From Deltaproteobacteria bacterium (lineage in GTDB: Bacteria; Desulfobacterota; Dissulfuribacteria; Dissulfuribacterales; S140-46): a DNA stretch of 18,627 nucleotides. The stretch lies in NCBI GenBank assembly GCA_015491585.1, contig WFVQ01000022.1:1-18627 (forward strand). Reading direction: 5' to 3'. A program made the position numbers and the translations under genes. The notes beneath the pieces were generated by a model. The model had not been told where the DNA came from. It did no database searches and worked only from the letters and a program-made list of their open reading frames with translations. Numbering within the stretch: position 1 is the first letter of the stretch; every line of letters starts with the position of its first letter. Positions 1-6,923 of the stretch are shown piece after piece.

Positions 1-378
1 GTTCTTGATGTTGCCAACGGTCCGTTTCTGCTGGTGCCTGTTCTTGGAGAGATAGGAGATCCGGTTGAAGTGGGTGCAGATCTTGGTTGCCAGGATGGCC
101 TTGGCCTCCCTCTGTTTTATCACGAAACGGTCCAGGTATGCCTCCAGGTCTTCCGGGCGCAGGCGGAAGTCGGGGGGAGGAGAGGTGTCCGTGCCGGTGC
201 CGGAGTCGTCCCTGGGCGGCTCGTGCGCCTGGTTGGGAAAGACCATCTGGGACACCACCTTGATCCTGCCGCCGTACTTCTTGGAGAGGTATTCGCTTAT
301 CTCCCGCTCCAGCTCGTCCTGCGACGGAAAGGACATGGCCTGGGCCGGGATTGCACCATTTCTGCTTTTGGAATTCAT
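1..378 (-). CDS. ClpX-type AAA+ ATPase, N-terminal part (runs off left edge)
   Basis: The reverse strand is open from ATG at 378 to the window edge (126 codons, no stop). Residues 72-126 (RPEDLEAYLDRFVIKQREAK, then a stretch containing CTHFNRI and ending VGNIKN) match the segment just before the Walker A of ClpX/HslU-type unfoldases, where LxxYVIGQ.xAK..l...v..h..R is typical. The ATPase core itself is outside the window. The first 70 residues are a charged helix followed by a Pro/Asp/Gly/Thr-rich linker, with no Cys4 zinc-binding domain as in canonical ClpX. This is therefore probably the ClpX-like AAA+ variant seen in Deltaproteobacteria rather than classical ClpX, an inference from family knowledge. 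Role: ATP-driven unfolding, possibly feeding a peptidase. It is divergent from the disulfide reductase, with 204 bp between the starts. Confidence 0.75.
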   Translation of the reverse strand, partial: MNSKSRNGAIPAQAMSFPSQDELEREISEYLSKKYGGRIKVVSQMVFPNQAHEPPRDDSGTGTDTSPPPDFRLRPEDLEAYLDRFVIKQREAKAILATKICTHFNRISYLSKNRHQQKRTVGNIKN

Positions 379-582
379 GCGATATCCTTGTACCGGAAAT
401 GTGGCCCCTTACGGGCGATCCTGAAACTTATCAAACCCTCCTCCATCTGTCCAATGGTTCCGCCAAGGGGAATTGGGATTGCGACTTCGGTCCGCTGTGA
501 TATTTTGCCACTCTATCGGTATTTTTTCTCCGCCTTTACAGGCGCGGCAGGTATAGCACAAGTCCTACAGGAGGAAGCGGAA

Positions 583-2307
583 ATGGGTCAAAGAATTCTC
601 ATCATAGGCGGCGTAGCGGCCGGACCGAAGGCCGCATGCAGGGCGCGGCGTCTCCTTCCAGATGCCGAGATCACCATAGTTGACCAGGACAGTCTCATCT
701 CCTACGGAGGGTGCGGGATCCCGTACTTCGTATCCGGGGACGTGAACGACGAGAAGGAGCTCCGGTCCACCAGCTTTCACATGGTGCGGGACGAGCGTTT
801 CTTCCGCGATGCCAAGGGCGTGGAAGTTAAGACCAGGACCAGGGCGCTGGCCATCGACAGGAAGGCCAAAGAGGTGGAGGTGGAGGATCTGGAGAAGGGC
901 GAGAAGTACAGGATGCCCTACGACAAGCTCGTGCTGGCCACCGGAAGTCAGCCGTTCATCCTGCCCATTCCAGGGGTCGATTTAGACGGTGTTTTCGCGA
1001 TAAGCAGTCTCCACAAGGCCATCGCGATCAAGGAGAGGCTGGCAAGGGGAGAGGTCGAGAAGGTGGTGATAATAGGCGGAGGAGCCATCGGCCTGGAGAT
1101 GGCCGAGGCCTTCACCGACCTCTGGGGCGTGCAGACCACGGTGGTGGAGTTCATGCCCCAGGTGCTTCCCTTCATACTCGACAAGACGATAGCGGGCATG
1201 GTCGCCCAGCACATGAGGGAGAACGGAGTCACCATCCATACCGGTGAAGGGGCCAAGGCCATAGAAGGCAAGGATGGCAGGGTCTCAAAGGTGGTTACGG
1301 ACAAGAGGGAGATCGAGGCCGACATGGTGATAATGGCCACAGGAGTGCGTCCTCGGAGTCAGCTCGCCCAGGAGGCCGGGCTCCTGGTCTCACCCAGGGG
1401 CGGAATCGTGGTGAACCAGAGGATGCAGACCTCTGATCCCGACATCTACGCCGCAGGAGACTGCGTGGAGACCTACAACCTGGTTACCGGAAACAAGGCA
1501 TACGCCCCTCTGGGGTCCGTGGCCAACCGCCAGGGCAGGGTTGTGGCCGACAACCTGGCCGGCATCCCCAGCACCTTCGAGGGAGTGGTGGGGAGTTTCA
1601 TCATGAAGGCGTTCGAGATATGCGTGGGGGCCACAGGGGCGAGCCTGGAGGTGGCTACCAGGGAGGGCTTCGACGCGGTGGACGCCTTCTGCGTGCAGGC
1701 CGACAGGGCCCATTTCTTCCCCACACAGGCGCTCATGTTCCTCCAGATGGTGGTGGACAGGCCCACCAGAAGAGTGTTAGGGCTCCAGGGGTTCGCCAAG
1801 ATGGGCGACGGGCTCATGGCCAGGATAAACGCCGCCGCTGGCATGATCGCAAACCGCGCCACGGTCAGCGACTTCAGCAACCTCGAACTCGCCTATGCGC
1901 CTCCGTTCTCCAACGCGGTGGACATCCTCAACGCCGTGGCAAACGTCGCGGACAACGTGGTGTCTGGAAGATTGAGGCCGGTCTCTATGGAGGAGTTCCT
2001 CGCATGGATGGAAAATCCCTCATCCCGTCCCGATTGGCGCCTGCTGGATCTGCGCCATCCCAAGGAGGCGGCAGCCCTGAAGGAGAAGTTCCCGGAAATC
2101 TGGATCGACATACCCTACGATCAGGTTAGGAGTCGATACAGGGAACTGCCTGCTGACAAGTTCCTGGTGCTCAACTGCAATTCCGGCACGCGATCCTACG
2201 AGGTGCAGCGCTTCCTGGACTCCGTGGGCATAACCAATACGGGCGTGCTCCAGGGGTCATTCAACGTGGTAAGGAGATTGGGGGTCTCTTGGTGGCCTGC
2301 TCAATAG
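583..2307 (+). CDS. FAD-dependent CoA-disulfide/sulfur reductase with C-terminal rhodanese domain
   Basis: 574 aa. The reading frame is open further upstream, but ATG 583 is chosen because it follows a strong Shine-Dalgarno (AGGAGGAAG) and starts directly with the FAD-binding glycine-rich loop (IIGGVAAG, residues 6-13). The redox cysteine is C44 in YGGCGIPYF, the signature of CoA-disulfide reductases and NADH oxidases. A second glycine-rich loop (VVIIGGGAIGLEMAE) binds NAD(P)H, followed by the ATG and YAAGDC FAD motifs and the dimerisation domain. Residues about 475-574 are a rhodanese domain with active-site loop CNSGTRS (C532). This architecture is that of the CoADR-rhodanese/Npsr type, which reduces CoA disulfide, CoA persulfide or polysulfide with NAD(P)H in the cytoplasm. 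Which substrate is used here cannot be read from sequence. The secreted thiol protein gene follows 72 bp downstream. Confidence 0.9.
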   Translation: MGQRILIIGGVAAGPKAACRARRLLPDAEITIVDQDSLISYGGCGIPYFVSGDVNDEKELRSTSFHMVRDERFFRDAKGVEVKTRTRALAIDRKAKEVEVEDLEKGEKYRMPYDKLVLATGSQPFILPIPGVDLDGVFAISSLHKAIAIKERLARGEVEKVVIIGGGAIGLEMAEAFTDLWGVQTTVVEFMPQVLPFILDKTIAGMVAQHMRENGVTIHTGEGAKAIEGKDGRVSKVVTDKREIEADMVIMATGVRPRSQLAQEAGLLVSPRGGIVVNQRMQTSDPDIYAAGDCVETYNLVTGNKAYAPLGSVANRQGRVVADNLAGIPSTFEGVVGSFIMKAFEICVGATGASLEVATREGFDAVDAFCVQADRAHFFPTQALMFLQMVVDRPTRRVLGLQGFAKMGDGLMARINAAAGMIANRATVSDFSNLELAYAPPFSNAVDILNAVANVADNVVSGRLRPVSMEEFLAWMENPSSRPDWRLLDLRHPKEAAALKEKFPEIWIDIPYDQVRSRYRELPADKFLVLNCNSGTRSYEVQRFLDSVGITNTGVLQGSFNVVRRLGVSWWPAQ

Positions 2308-2335
2308 CCGGCGCTTGCTTGTAATCTCACCGGCT
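2306..2335 (+). terminator. Weak inverted repeat after the disulfide reductase
   Basis: AGCCGG at 2306-2311 can pair with CCGGCT at 2330-2335, leaving an 18-nt loop and only TTTGTG after it. It begins within the reductase stop codon. It is too loose to be a confident intrinsic terminator, and might only reduce readthrough into the DsbC-like gene. Confidence 0.25.
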
Positions 2336-2379
2336 TTGTGATAGGGACAGTCAGAAATAATAATCGAAAGGAGAACATT

Positions 2380-3120
2380 ATGATTGGAAGATTTTTGGGC
2401 ATTGCGGCAGCACTCCTGCTGATGGGTTCCACGGTCCATGCAGCTTGCCCCTCTATAGGCGAGGTCCAGGGGCACGTCTCAAAGGTGTTCAGGCAGGGCG
2501 TGACTGTAACAAACATAAAAGAGAGCGAAGTGCCCGGGCTTTGCGATGTATATCTCGAATTCAAGGGAAGAAACAGGATGGCCTATACCGACTCCAAGGG
2601 TGAGTATCTAATAGCGGGTCAGATCTTCCGGACCAGGGACAAGGTCAATATCACAAAGGAGGCCATGGACGAGCTCAACAGGTTCACGGCCGATGACCTG
2701 AAGAAGCTGGACGCACTGGTGGCCTTCACCGCTGGATCCGGCAAGAAGAGCGTCTATCTGATAACCGATCCCCAGTGTCCCTACTGCAAGAAGGCAGAGA
2801 AGATACTGGACGAAATGATCGAAAAGGGGGAGATCACGGTGAAATATCTGATGTTCCCTCTCCCGTTTCACAAAGGGGCCAAGGAAGAGTGTATCGCCAT
2901 CATATGTGACGACAAGGGGCTTGAGGGCTTCAGAAGCGGTTACAAGTCTGAGAACCAGTGTGAGGCCGGCAAGAAGAAGGTGGAAGAGACCATCAACTTC
3001 TTGAGGGAGAAGGGGATAAGTGGTACTCCCACATATGTGTTCGAGGATGGACGCTTCCACTCTGGGGTCTTGCAGATGGAGGCCCTGGAGGAAAGGATAG
3101 GCATTAAGGCCGGCAAGTAA
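2380..3120 (+). CDS. Periplasmic DsbC-like thiol:disulfide interchange protein (CPYC)
   Basis: 246 aa. ATG 2380 is chosen over an upstream in-frame start because AAAGGAG precedes it and it gives a clean signal peptide: basic n-region MIGR, hydrophobic core, cleavage after about VHA21. Residues about 24-115 form a small N-terminal domain. A thioredoxin fold follows, with the redox motif C133-P-Y-C136 in TDPQCPYCKKAE and the cis-proline loop GTPTY (P217). Additional cysteines are C23, C55, C171, C176 and C194. In the family, DsbC and DsbG isomerases act in the periplasm on misbridged proteins; CGYC or CPYC is usual. Position just after a cytoplasmic sulfur/disulfide reductase suggests a linked thiol or sulfur role, which is inference. 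No DsbD-type electron donor is present in the window. Confidence 0.85.
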   Translation: MIGRFLGIAAALLLMGSTVHAACPSIGEVQGHVSKVFRQGVTVTNIKESEVPGLCDVYLEFKGRNRMAYTDSKGEYLIAGQIFRTRDKVNITKEAMDELNRFTADDLKKLDALVAFTAGSGKKSVYLITDPQCPYCKKAEKILDEMIEKGEITVKYLMFPLPFHKGAKEECIAIICDDKGLEGFRSGYKSENQCEAGKKKVEETINFLREKGISGTPTYVFEDGRFHSGVLQMEALEERIGIKAGK

Positions 3121-3158
3121 CAGCGGCTGCGAAACAGTTGGAATGAGGGGGAGCTGAA

Positions 3159-4433
3159 ATGGCAGACCTTAAGAAGATGTATACCACCATACTCGGGGAC
3201 TCTTTCCCAATGGAGATGAAGATCTCCTTCGGCGATCAGGTCCTGGTGTATAGAAAGCGGGCCTGGAATATAGGCGGTGAGGAGAGGGGGCTGCGGTACG
3301 GCGAGAATCCAGATCAAGAGGCCGCGCTCTACGAGCTGGTGAACGGCAACCTGGTGCTGGGTGACTGCGCCTTCATCGAACCTGGCAAAGGCCTGGTGAG
3401 CGCCATCACCGAGGAGGACATGATCCAGGCCGGAAAACACCCAGGCAAGATCAACCTCACCGACGTGGACAATTCTCTCAACGTGCTGAAGTTCCTGATG
3501 AAGAAGCCAGCAGCGGTCATAGTCAAACACAACAACCCGTGCGGCGTTGCCTACGGCGATTCACTTGAGGAGGCCTTTACCAAGGCCCTTAGGGCCGACA
3601 GGGTGGCTGCATTCGGAGGGTGTGTCTCCCTCAACAGACCGGTTGACAAGGCTACTGCCGAGGCCATGAGCCGCCAGTATCTGGAGGTGGTTTGCGCTCC
3701 AGAGTACGAGGAGGGGAGCGTGGAGATCCTCTCCCAGCGCAAGAACCTCCGCATAATCAAGATCCAGAGGATCGACCAACTGGAGTCTTACTGGGACAAG
3801 CGCTTCGTGGACTTCAAATCCCTCATAGACGGCGGGATAATCGTACAGCAGTCGCCGGTGAACAGGATTCGGGGCAGAGAGGACCTCACCCCTGCCCGTT
3901 GCGAGTACGAGGGCAAGGTCTACGAGATCAAGCGGCTGCCCGACGACCGCGAGTATGAGGACATCATCTTCGGCTGGGCGGTAGAGCAGGGGATAACCTC
4001 CAACTCCGTGATCTACGTGAAAAACGGGGTGACCGTAGGCATAGGCACCGGCGAGCAGGACAGGGTCGGCGTGGCCGAGATCGCGGTGTACAAGGCATAC
4101 ACCAAGTATGCCGACATCCTCTGCTGGGACAAGTACAAGATCCCCTACAAGGAGCTCGAGAGACTCGTGGAGCGGGGGGAAAGGTCCAAGGCCGAGAAGG
4201 AGGAGATCGACGCCCAGGTCAAGGCGGACCGGGGAGGTCTCCCTGGATCGGTTATGGTCTCAGACGCCTTCTTTCCCTTCAGGGATGGTGTCGATGTGGG
4301 CATCAGGGAGGGGGTGAGCGCCATCGTTCATCCCGGCGGCTCCCTGAGGGACTGGGAGTCCATAGAGGCCTGCAATGAGGCCGATCCGCCTGTTGCCATG
4401 ATGTTCACTGGACAGCGTGCCTTCAAACACTGA
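3159..4433 (+). CDS. purH: Stand-alone AICAR formyltransferase (PurH C-terminal domain type)
   Basis: 424 aa. It carries out the penultimate step of IMP synthesis: transfer of a formyl group from 10-formyl-tetrahydrofolate to AICAR. Visible signatures are LRYGENPDQEAALY (45-58), the catalytic K123-H124 in VKHNNPCGVA, the AFGG.VSLNRPVD segment, and DAFFPFRDGVD near the C-terminus. Bacterial PurH is normally about 510-530 aa, with an N-terminal MGS-like IMP cyclohydrolase domain. Here that domain is absent: the start at ATG 3159 has a good Shine-Dalgarno (GAGGGGGAG) and no cyclohydrolase sequence precedes it. A separate cyclohydrolase must be encoded elsewhere, a split arrangement known from some Deltaproteobacteria. 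Neighbours are not purine genes, so it is not in a purine operon here. Confidence 0.9.
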   Translation: MADLKKMYTTILGDSFPMEMKISFGDQVLVYRKRAWNIGGEERGLRYGENPDQEAALYELVNGNLVLGDCAFIEPGKGLVSAITEEDMIQAGKHPGKINLTDVDNSLNVLKFLMKKPAAVIVKHNNPCGVAYGDSLEEAFTKALRADRVAAFGGCVSLNRPVDKATAEAMSRQYLEVVCAPEYEEGSVEILSQRKNLRIIKIQRIDQLESYWDKRFVDFKSLIDGGIIVQQSPVNRIRGREDLTPARCEYEGKVYEIKRLPDDREYEDIIFGWAVEQGITSNSVIYVKNGVTVGIGTGEQDRVGVAEIAVYKAYTKYADILCWDKYKIPYKELERLVERGERSKAEKEEIDAQVKADRGGLPGSVMVSDAFFPFRDGVDVGIREGVSAIVHPGGSLRDWESIEACNEADPPVAMMFTGQRAFKH

Positions 4434-4439
4434 TGCAGT

Positions 4440-4461
4440 GCTCCGGCATTCTTGCCGGAGC
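4440..4461 (+). repeat. Perfect 9-bp stem-loop
   Basis: GCTCCGGCA (4440-4448), loop TTCT, TGCCGGAGC (4453-4461). It starts 7 nt after the AICAR formyltransferase stop and is not followed by a T run. It is likely an mRNA 3'-end stabilising or processing hairpin, or the first element of a tandem terminator together with the hairpin at 4481-4501. Confidence 0.55.
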
Positions 4462-4480
4462 GTAGGCGGAAACCGGTGGG

Positions 4481-4510
4481 AGAGGGGGGATTGCCCCCTC
4501 TTCTTGGTTT
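4481..4510 (+). terminator. Possible intrinsic terminator
   Basis: AGAGGGGG (4481-4488) pairs with CCCCCTCT (4494-4501) across the 5-nt loop GATTG, followed by the T-rich but interrupted run TCTTGGTTT. It lies between the AICAR formyltransferase gene and the next small gene, whose start at 4516 is very close, so it may be a partial terminator or act as a translational barrier. Confidence 0.4.
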
Positions 4511-4515
4511 GTAAT

Positions 4516-4926
4516 ATGGGGAATGAGCTGAAGATGGAGACCGTTAAAGAGATTGCGTTGCCCAATGGATTGAGGCTTACCCTTCACGACTGTTCCAGGA
4601 AAGTTGCAGGAGATAGGTGGTACATCGCCCTCCTTGCGAGGATTCCAGTGGCAGTGGAGGAGGCGGATTTCAGGGGCCAGGAAGAGGATGCCTCGCTACT
4701 GTTCAAGGAATTCGTGGAAAAGAACGGGGCGCCAGAGGTGGCATTCGAGCTGAAGAAGGAGAGAAACTTCATCGACGAGCGGGAGCGGGAGGCCGTGTTC
4801 CAGAAGATGCTGGAGGAGATAGAGGGGCACGTTCTCTCCTATTTAGGGCATCCCGGCTTCGCAGAGGGGATCAAGCGGACCAAGCTCAAGGAGTTCATGG
4901 AGCGCCGCAACTGGTGGAAGGAGTGA
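4516..4926 (+). CDS. Small protein of unknown function
   Basis: 136 aa from ATG 4516, or 130 aa from ATG 4534, which gives the neat start METVKEIALPNGL. Neither has a strong Shine-Dalgarno, so the start is uncertain. The sequence is soluble, with no signal peptide or membrane segment. Residues about 7-50 look like a beta-rich N-terminal part (LPNGLRLTLHDCSRKVAGDR), and the rest is charged and helical (EEIEGHVLSYLGHPGFAEGIKRT), ending RRNWWKE. I do not recognise a named family or any catalytic motif, though it resembles uncharacterised proteins I associate with Geobacter-like genomes. The alpha/beta hydrolase start lies 2 nt after the stop, so the two are almost certainly co-translated. Confidence 0.7.
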   Translation: MGNELKMETVKEIALPNGLRLTLHDCSRKVAGDRWYIALLARIPVAVEEADFRGQEEDASLLFKEFVEKNGAPEVAFELKKERNFIDEREREAVFQKMLEEIEGHVLSYLGHPGFAEGIKRTKLKEFMERRNWWKE

Positions 4927-4928
4927 CC

Positions 4929-5699
4929 ATGAAAGAGAGCTGTCTCTTCACCTGTATAGGAGACATCGGCCAGGAGCTGGACCGGGCCTCCATCTCTTGG
5001 CAGCCCATCGAAGGCGGCGACGGCATCCTCTGCCTGTCAGGCAGGGACTATCCCCTGCTGGTCTATTTCCCTGGGGAATGGGAGGGGCCGGAGGCGGTTG
5101 CCGGCCTGGTGGCCCAGATGGCGGGCGCCGGCATTGGCATGGCGGTCTGGAAGGGCTGCGGGCCGGGCCAGTGCCGTGGAGCAGAGGAGTGGCTCCAGGC
5201 TGCGCGGCGGTTCTTTTCCGCTGCCGCCAGGGCCGCCGAGAAGGCGGGGCTGCCGGAGAAACTGGTCCCAATGGGCCTCTCCGGAGGCGCTGCCGCGGCA
5301 CTGGACTGCGGTTTGGCCTTTCAGGATAAGGTCCTATGCCTGGTTCTGGAGTCCGCGTTCGTCGATACTTGGGACTACCTGGAAGCGGCAGGTGAGTTGA
5401 ACGGACGCCCTGAAGGTGCCGCGGATCCCTTCGCCAACAGGGAGAAGATGCGCCGGTTCAAACCCGCTGTTCTGTTCCTCCAGAGCCAGATGGACAAGGA
5501 GGTGCCTCCATCGGCCCTGGAATGGCTGGTGTGCGAGAGCAGGTCCAAGGCCTCGCAGTTCCAGATAGTCCCCAGCGGCGGAAGAAGGGATATCAGGGAG
5601 TCTGCCGGCCCCCTATACACCGACATGATAAGGCGGTTCCTGGATCTTCGGCTCGGCAGGCGGCCGCGCCGCCACCGCTCCTGGAGGGAGAGGGGCTGA
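4929..5699 (+). CDS. Alpha/beta hydrolase-like protein with atypical triad
   Basis: 256 aa. The frame is open upstream, but ATG 4929 lies 2 nt after the preceding stop and is the natural operon start. Visible features are the strand LLVYFPG, the nucleophile elbow G116-L-S-G-G120 (S118), and the strand VLFLQSQMDKEVPPSA, with D189 at the place of the usual acid. The third triad member normally lies in a G-x-x-H-x-D/N-I context. Here the corresponding stretch reads PSGGRRDI (R219, R220), with no histidine. The fold is therefore serine-hydrolase-like, but catalysis is doubtful or altered. No substrate can be assigned. The C-terminal 15 residues are very Arg-rich (RRPRRHRSWRERG). The stop codon abuts that of the convergent amrS gene. 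Confidence 0.75.
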   Translation: MKESCLFTCIGDIGQELDRASISWQPIEGGDGILCLSGRDYPLLVYFPGEWEGPEAVAGLVAQMAGAGIGMAVWKGCGPGQCRGAEEWLQAARRFFSAAARAAEKAGLPEKLVPMGLSGGAAAALDCGLAFQDKVLCLVLESAFVDTWDYLEAAGELNGRPEGAADPFANREKMRRFKPAVLFLQSQMDKEVPPSALEWLVCESRSKASQFQIVPSGGRRDIRESAGPLYTDMIRRFLDLRLGRRPRRHRSWRERG

Positions 5700-6713
5700 T
5701 CAGGACCACACGCCGGGAATCTGGTTGCCGCACGAAGGGCAGGCGCCGGAGGCGATCCTGTTCTCCCGTATGATATACCTGTTCCTGATTATCAGCTTCT
5801 CTTTGCAGGAGGGGCAGCGTGTGTCCTCCCCGCCCTCGGAGACGAGGTTGCCCTGATAGACGAAGTTCAGCCCGGCGTCGCGGCCGATCTCCACGGCCAG
5901 CTCCAGTGTTGAAAGCGGTGTTGGGGGCTTGTCTGTCATCTTGAATGTTGGATAGAAGGCCGAGACGTGCCACGGAATGTTCTTGTCTATGGAGGCTATG
6001 AAACGGGCGATCTCCGCGAGCTCTTCAGGGCTGTCGTTCCATTCGGGTATCACCAGGGTGGTGACCTCCACCCAGACCCCTTTCTCCCTGAACAACCGTA
6101 TGTTTTCCAGCACCGGGGCCAGCGAGGCGCCGCACACCTGCTTGTAGAACCGCTCCGTGAATGCCTTCAGGTCGATATTTATCCCGTGGAGGACGGACGC
6201 CGCCTTCTCCACCACCTCGGCGGTCATGTAGCCGTTGCTCACGAACACGTTTTTCAGCCCGCTACGCTGGGCCTCTACCATGCAGTCGTAGGCGAACTCG
6301 AAAAAGATGGTGGGTTCCACATAGGTATAGCTTATGCTCCTGGCACCCGCGGCCAGGGCCTCTGCCACTATATCTCCTGGAGTGTAGTCGTCCCCTGGGA
6401 TCTCCTCTGATATGAGGCGAGGATACTGGGAGATCTGCCAGTTCTGGCAGTGTTCGCACCTGAAGTTGCATCCCACCGTGGAGATGGAGAAGGAGCTGGT
6501 GCCTGGCAGGAAGTGGAACAACGGCTTCTTCTCTATGGGATCGAGGCTCCTGGATATCACCTTGCCGTACACCAGGGAGTAGAGGACCGCCTTCCTATTC
6601 TCCCTCACTCCACATATGCCTCGGTGGCCATTGGAAATCAGGCACCTGTGGTTGCAGAGCAGGCATCTCACCTTGTCATTCTGCTCTCTTCTGTAAAAGT
6701 CAGCTTCCGTCAT
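5700..6713 (-). CDS. amrS: AmmeMemoRadiSam system radical SAM enzyme
   Basis: 337 aa. The frame is open further upstream, but ATG 6713 has AAAGGA close before it and gives the usual family length and N-terminus (MTEADFYRRE). The N-terminal cysteines C17, C20, C24 and C34 (RCLLCNHRC, GICGVREN) precede the [4Fe-4S]-SAM motif C82-NFR-C86-EH-C89. A barrel with TYVEPTIFFEF and a C-terminal zinc-ribbon-like CPSC...CPSC pair follow. These are hallmarks of AmrS, related to pyruvate formate-lyase activating enzymes. Its partners AmrA and AmrB, when present, are often adjacent; neither is in this window, and the biochemical role of the system is unsettled. It ends exactly where the convergent hydrolase gene ends. 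Confidence 0.92.
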   Translation of the reverse strand: MTEADFYRREQNDKVRCLLCNHRCLISNGHRGICGVRENRKAVLYSLVYGKVISRSLDPIEKKPLFHFLPGTSSFSISTVGCNFRCEHCQNWQISQYPRLISEEIPGDDYTPGDIVAEALAAGARSISYTYVEPTIFFEFAYDCMVEAQRSGLKNVFVSNGYMTAEVVEKAASVLHGINIDLKAFTERFYKQVCGASLAPVLENIRLFREKGVWVEVTTLVIPEWNDSPEELAEIARFIASIDKNIPWHVSAFYPTFKMTDKPPTPLSTLELAVEIGRDAGLNFVYQGNLVSEGGEDTRCPSCKEKLIIRNRYIIRENRIASGACPSCGNQIPGVWS

Positions 6714-6923
6714 TGGGTCCTTTCCCGTGGGTCGAAGAGTCTGGTTGGGGTCAATTGCATCAATTATCGCCGCCGATGTCAAGGAGATAAGTGCAGGAGG
6801 TTTCAACTTGATTTTGGGTGGTGCCTGTGGTAATTCCAGGCAGCCTGCCGTTTTATGGCGGGCCATTTCAGGACTCCTGTCTGGACCAGGCCGACTGCTC
6901 GGCACAGGGGAAGGAGCGGCGCT

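Noticed and set aside
535..557. TTTACA ... TATAGC as a promoter for the disulfide reductase.
   Set aside because: The spacing is only 11 nt; part of it forms the small hairpin CGCCT-TTAC-AGGCG. No convincing promoter could be named.
34..582. Upstream in-frame extension of the disulfide reductase (183 extra codons).
   Set aside because: It runs antisense to the ClpX-like gene and across the divergent intergenic region; ATG 583 has a strong ribosome site and starts at the FAD-binding loop.
4617..4928. Upstream extension of the alpha/beta hydrolase frame.
   Set aside because: It overlaps the small unknown gene in another frame; ATG 4929 right after that gene's stop is the natural start.
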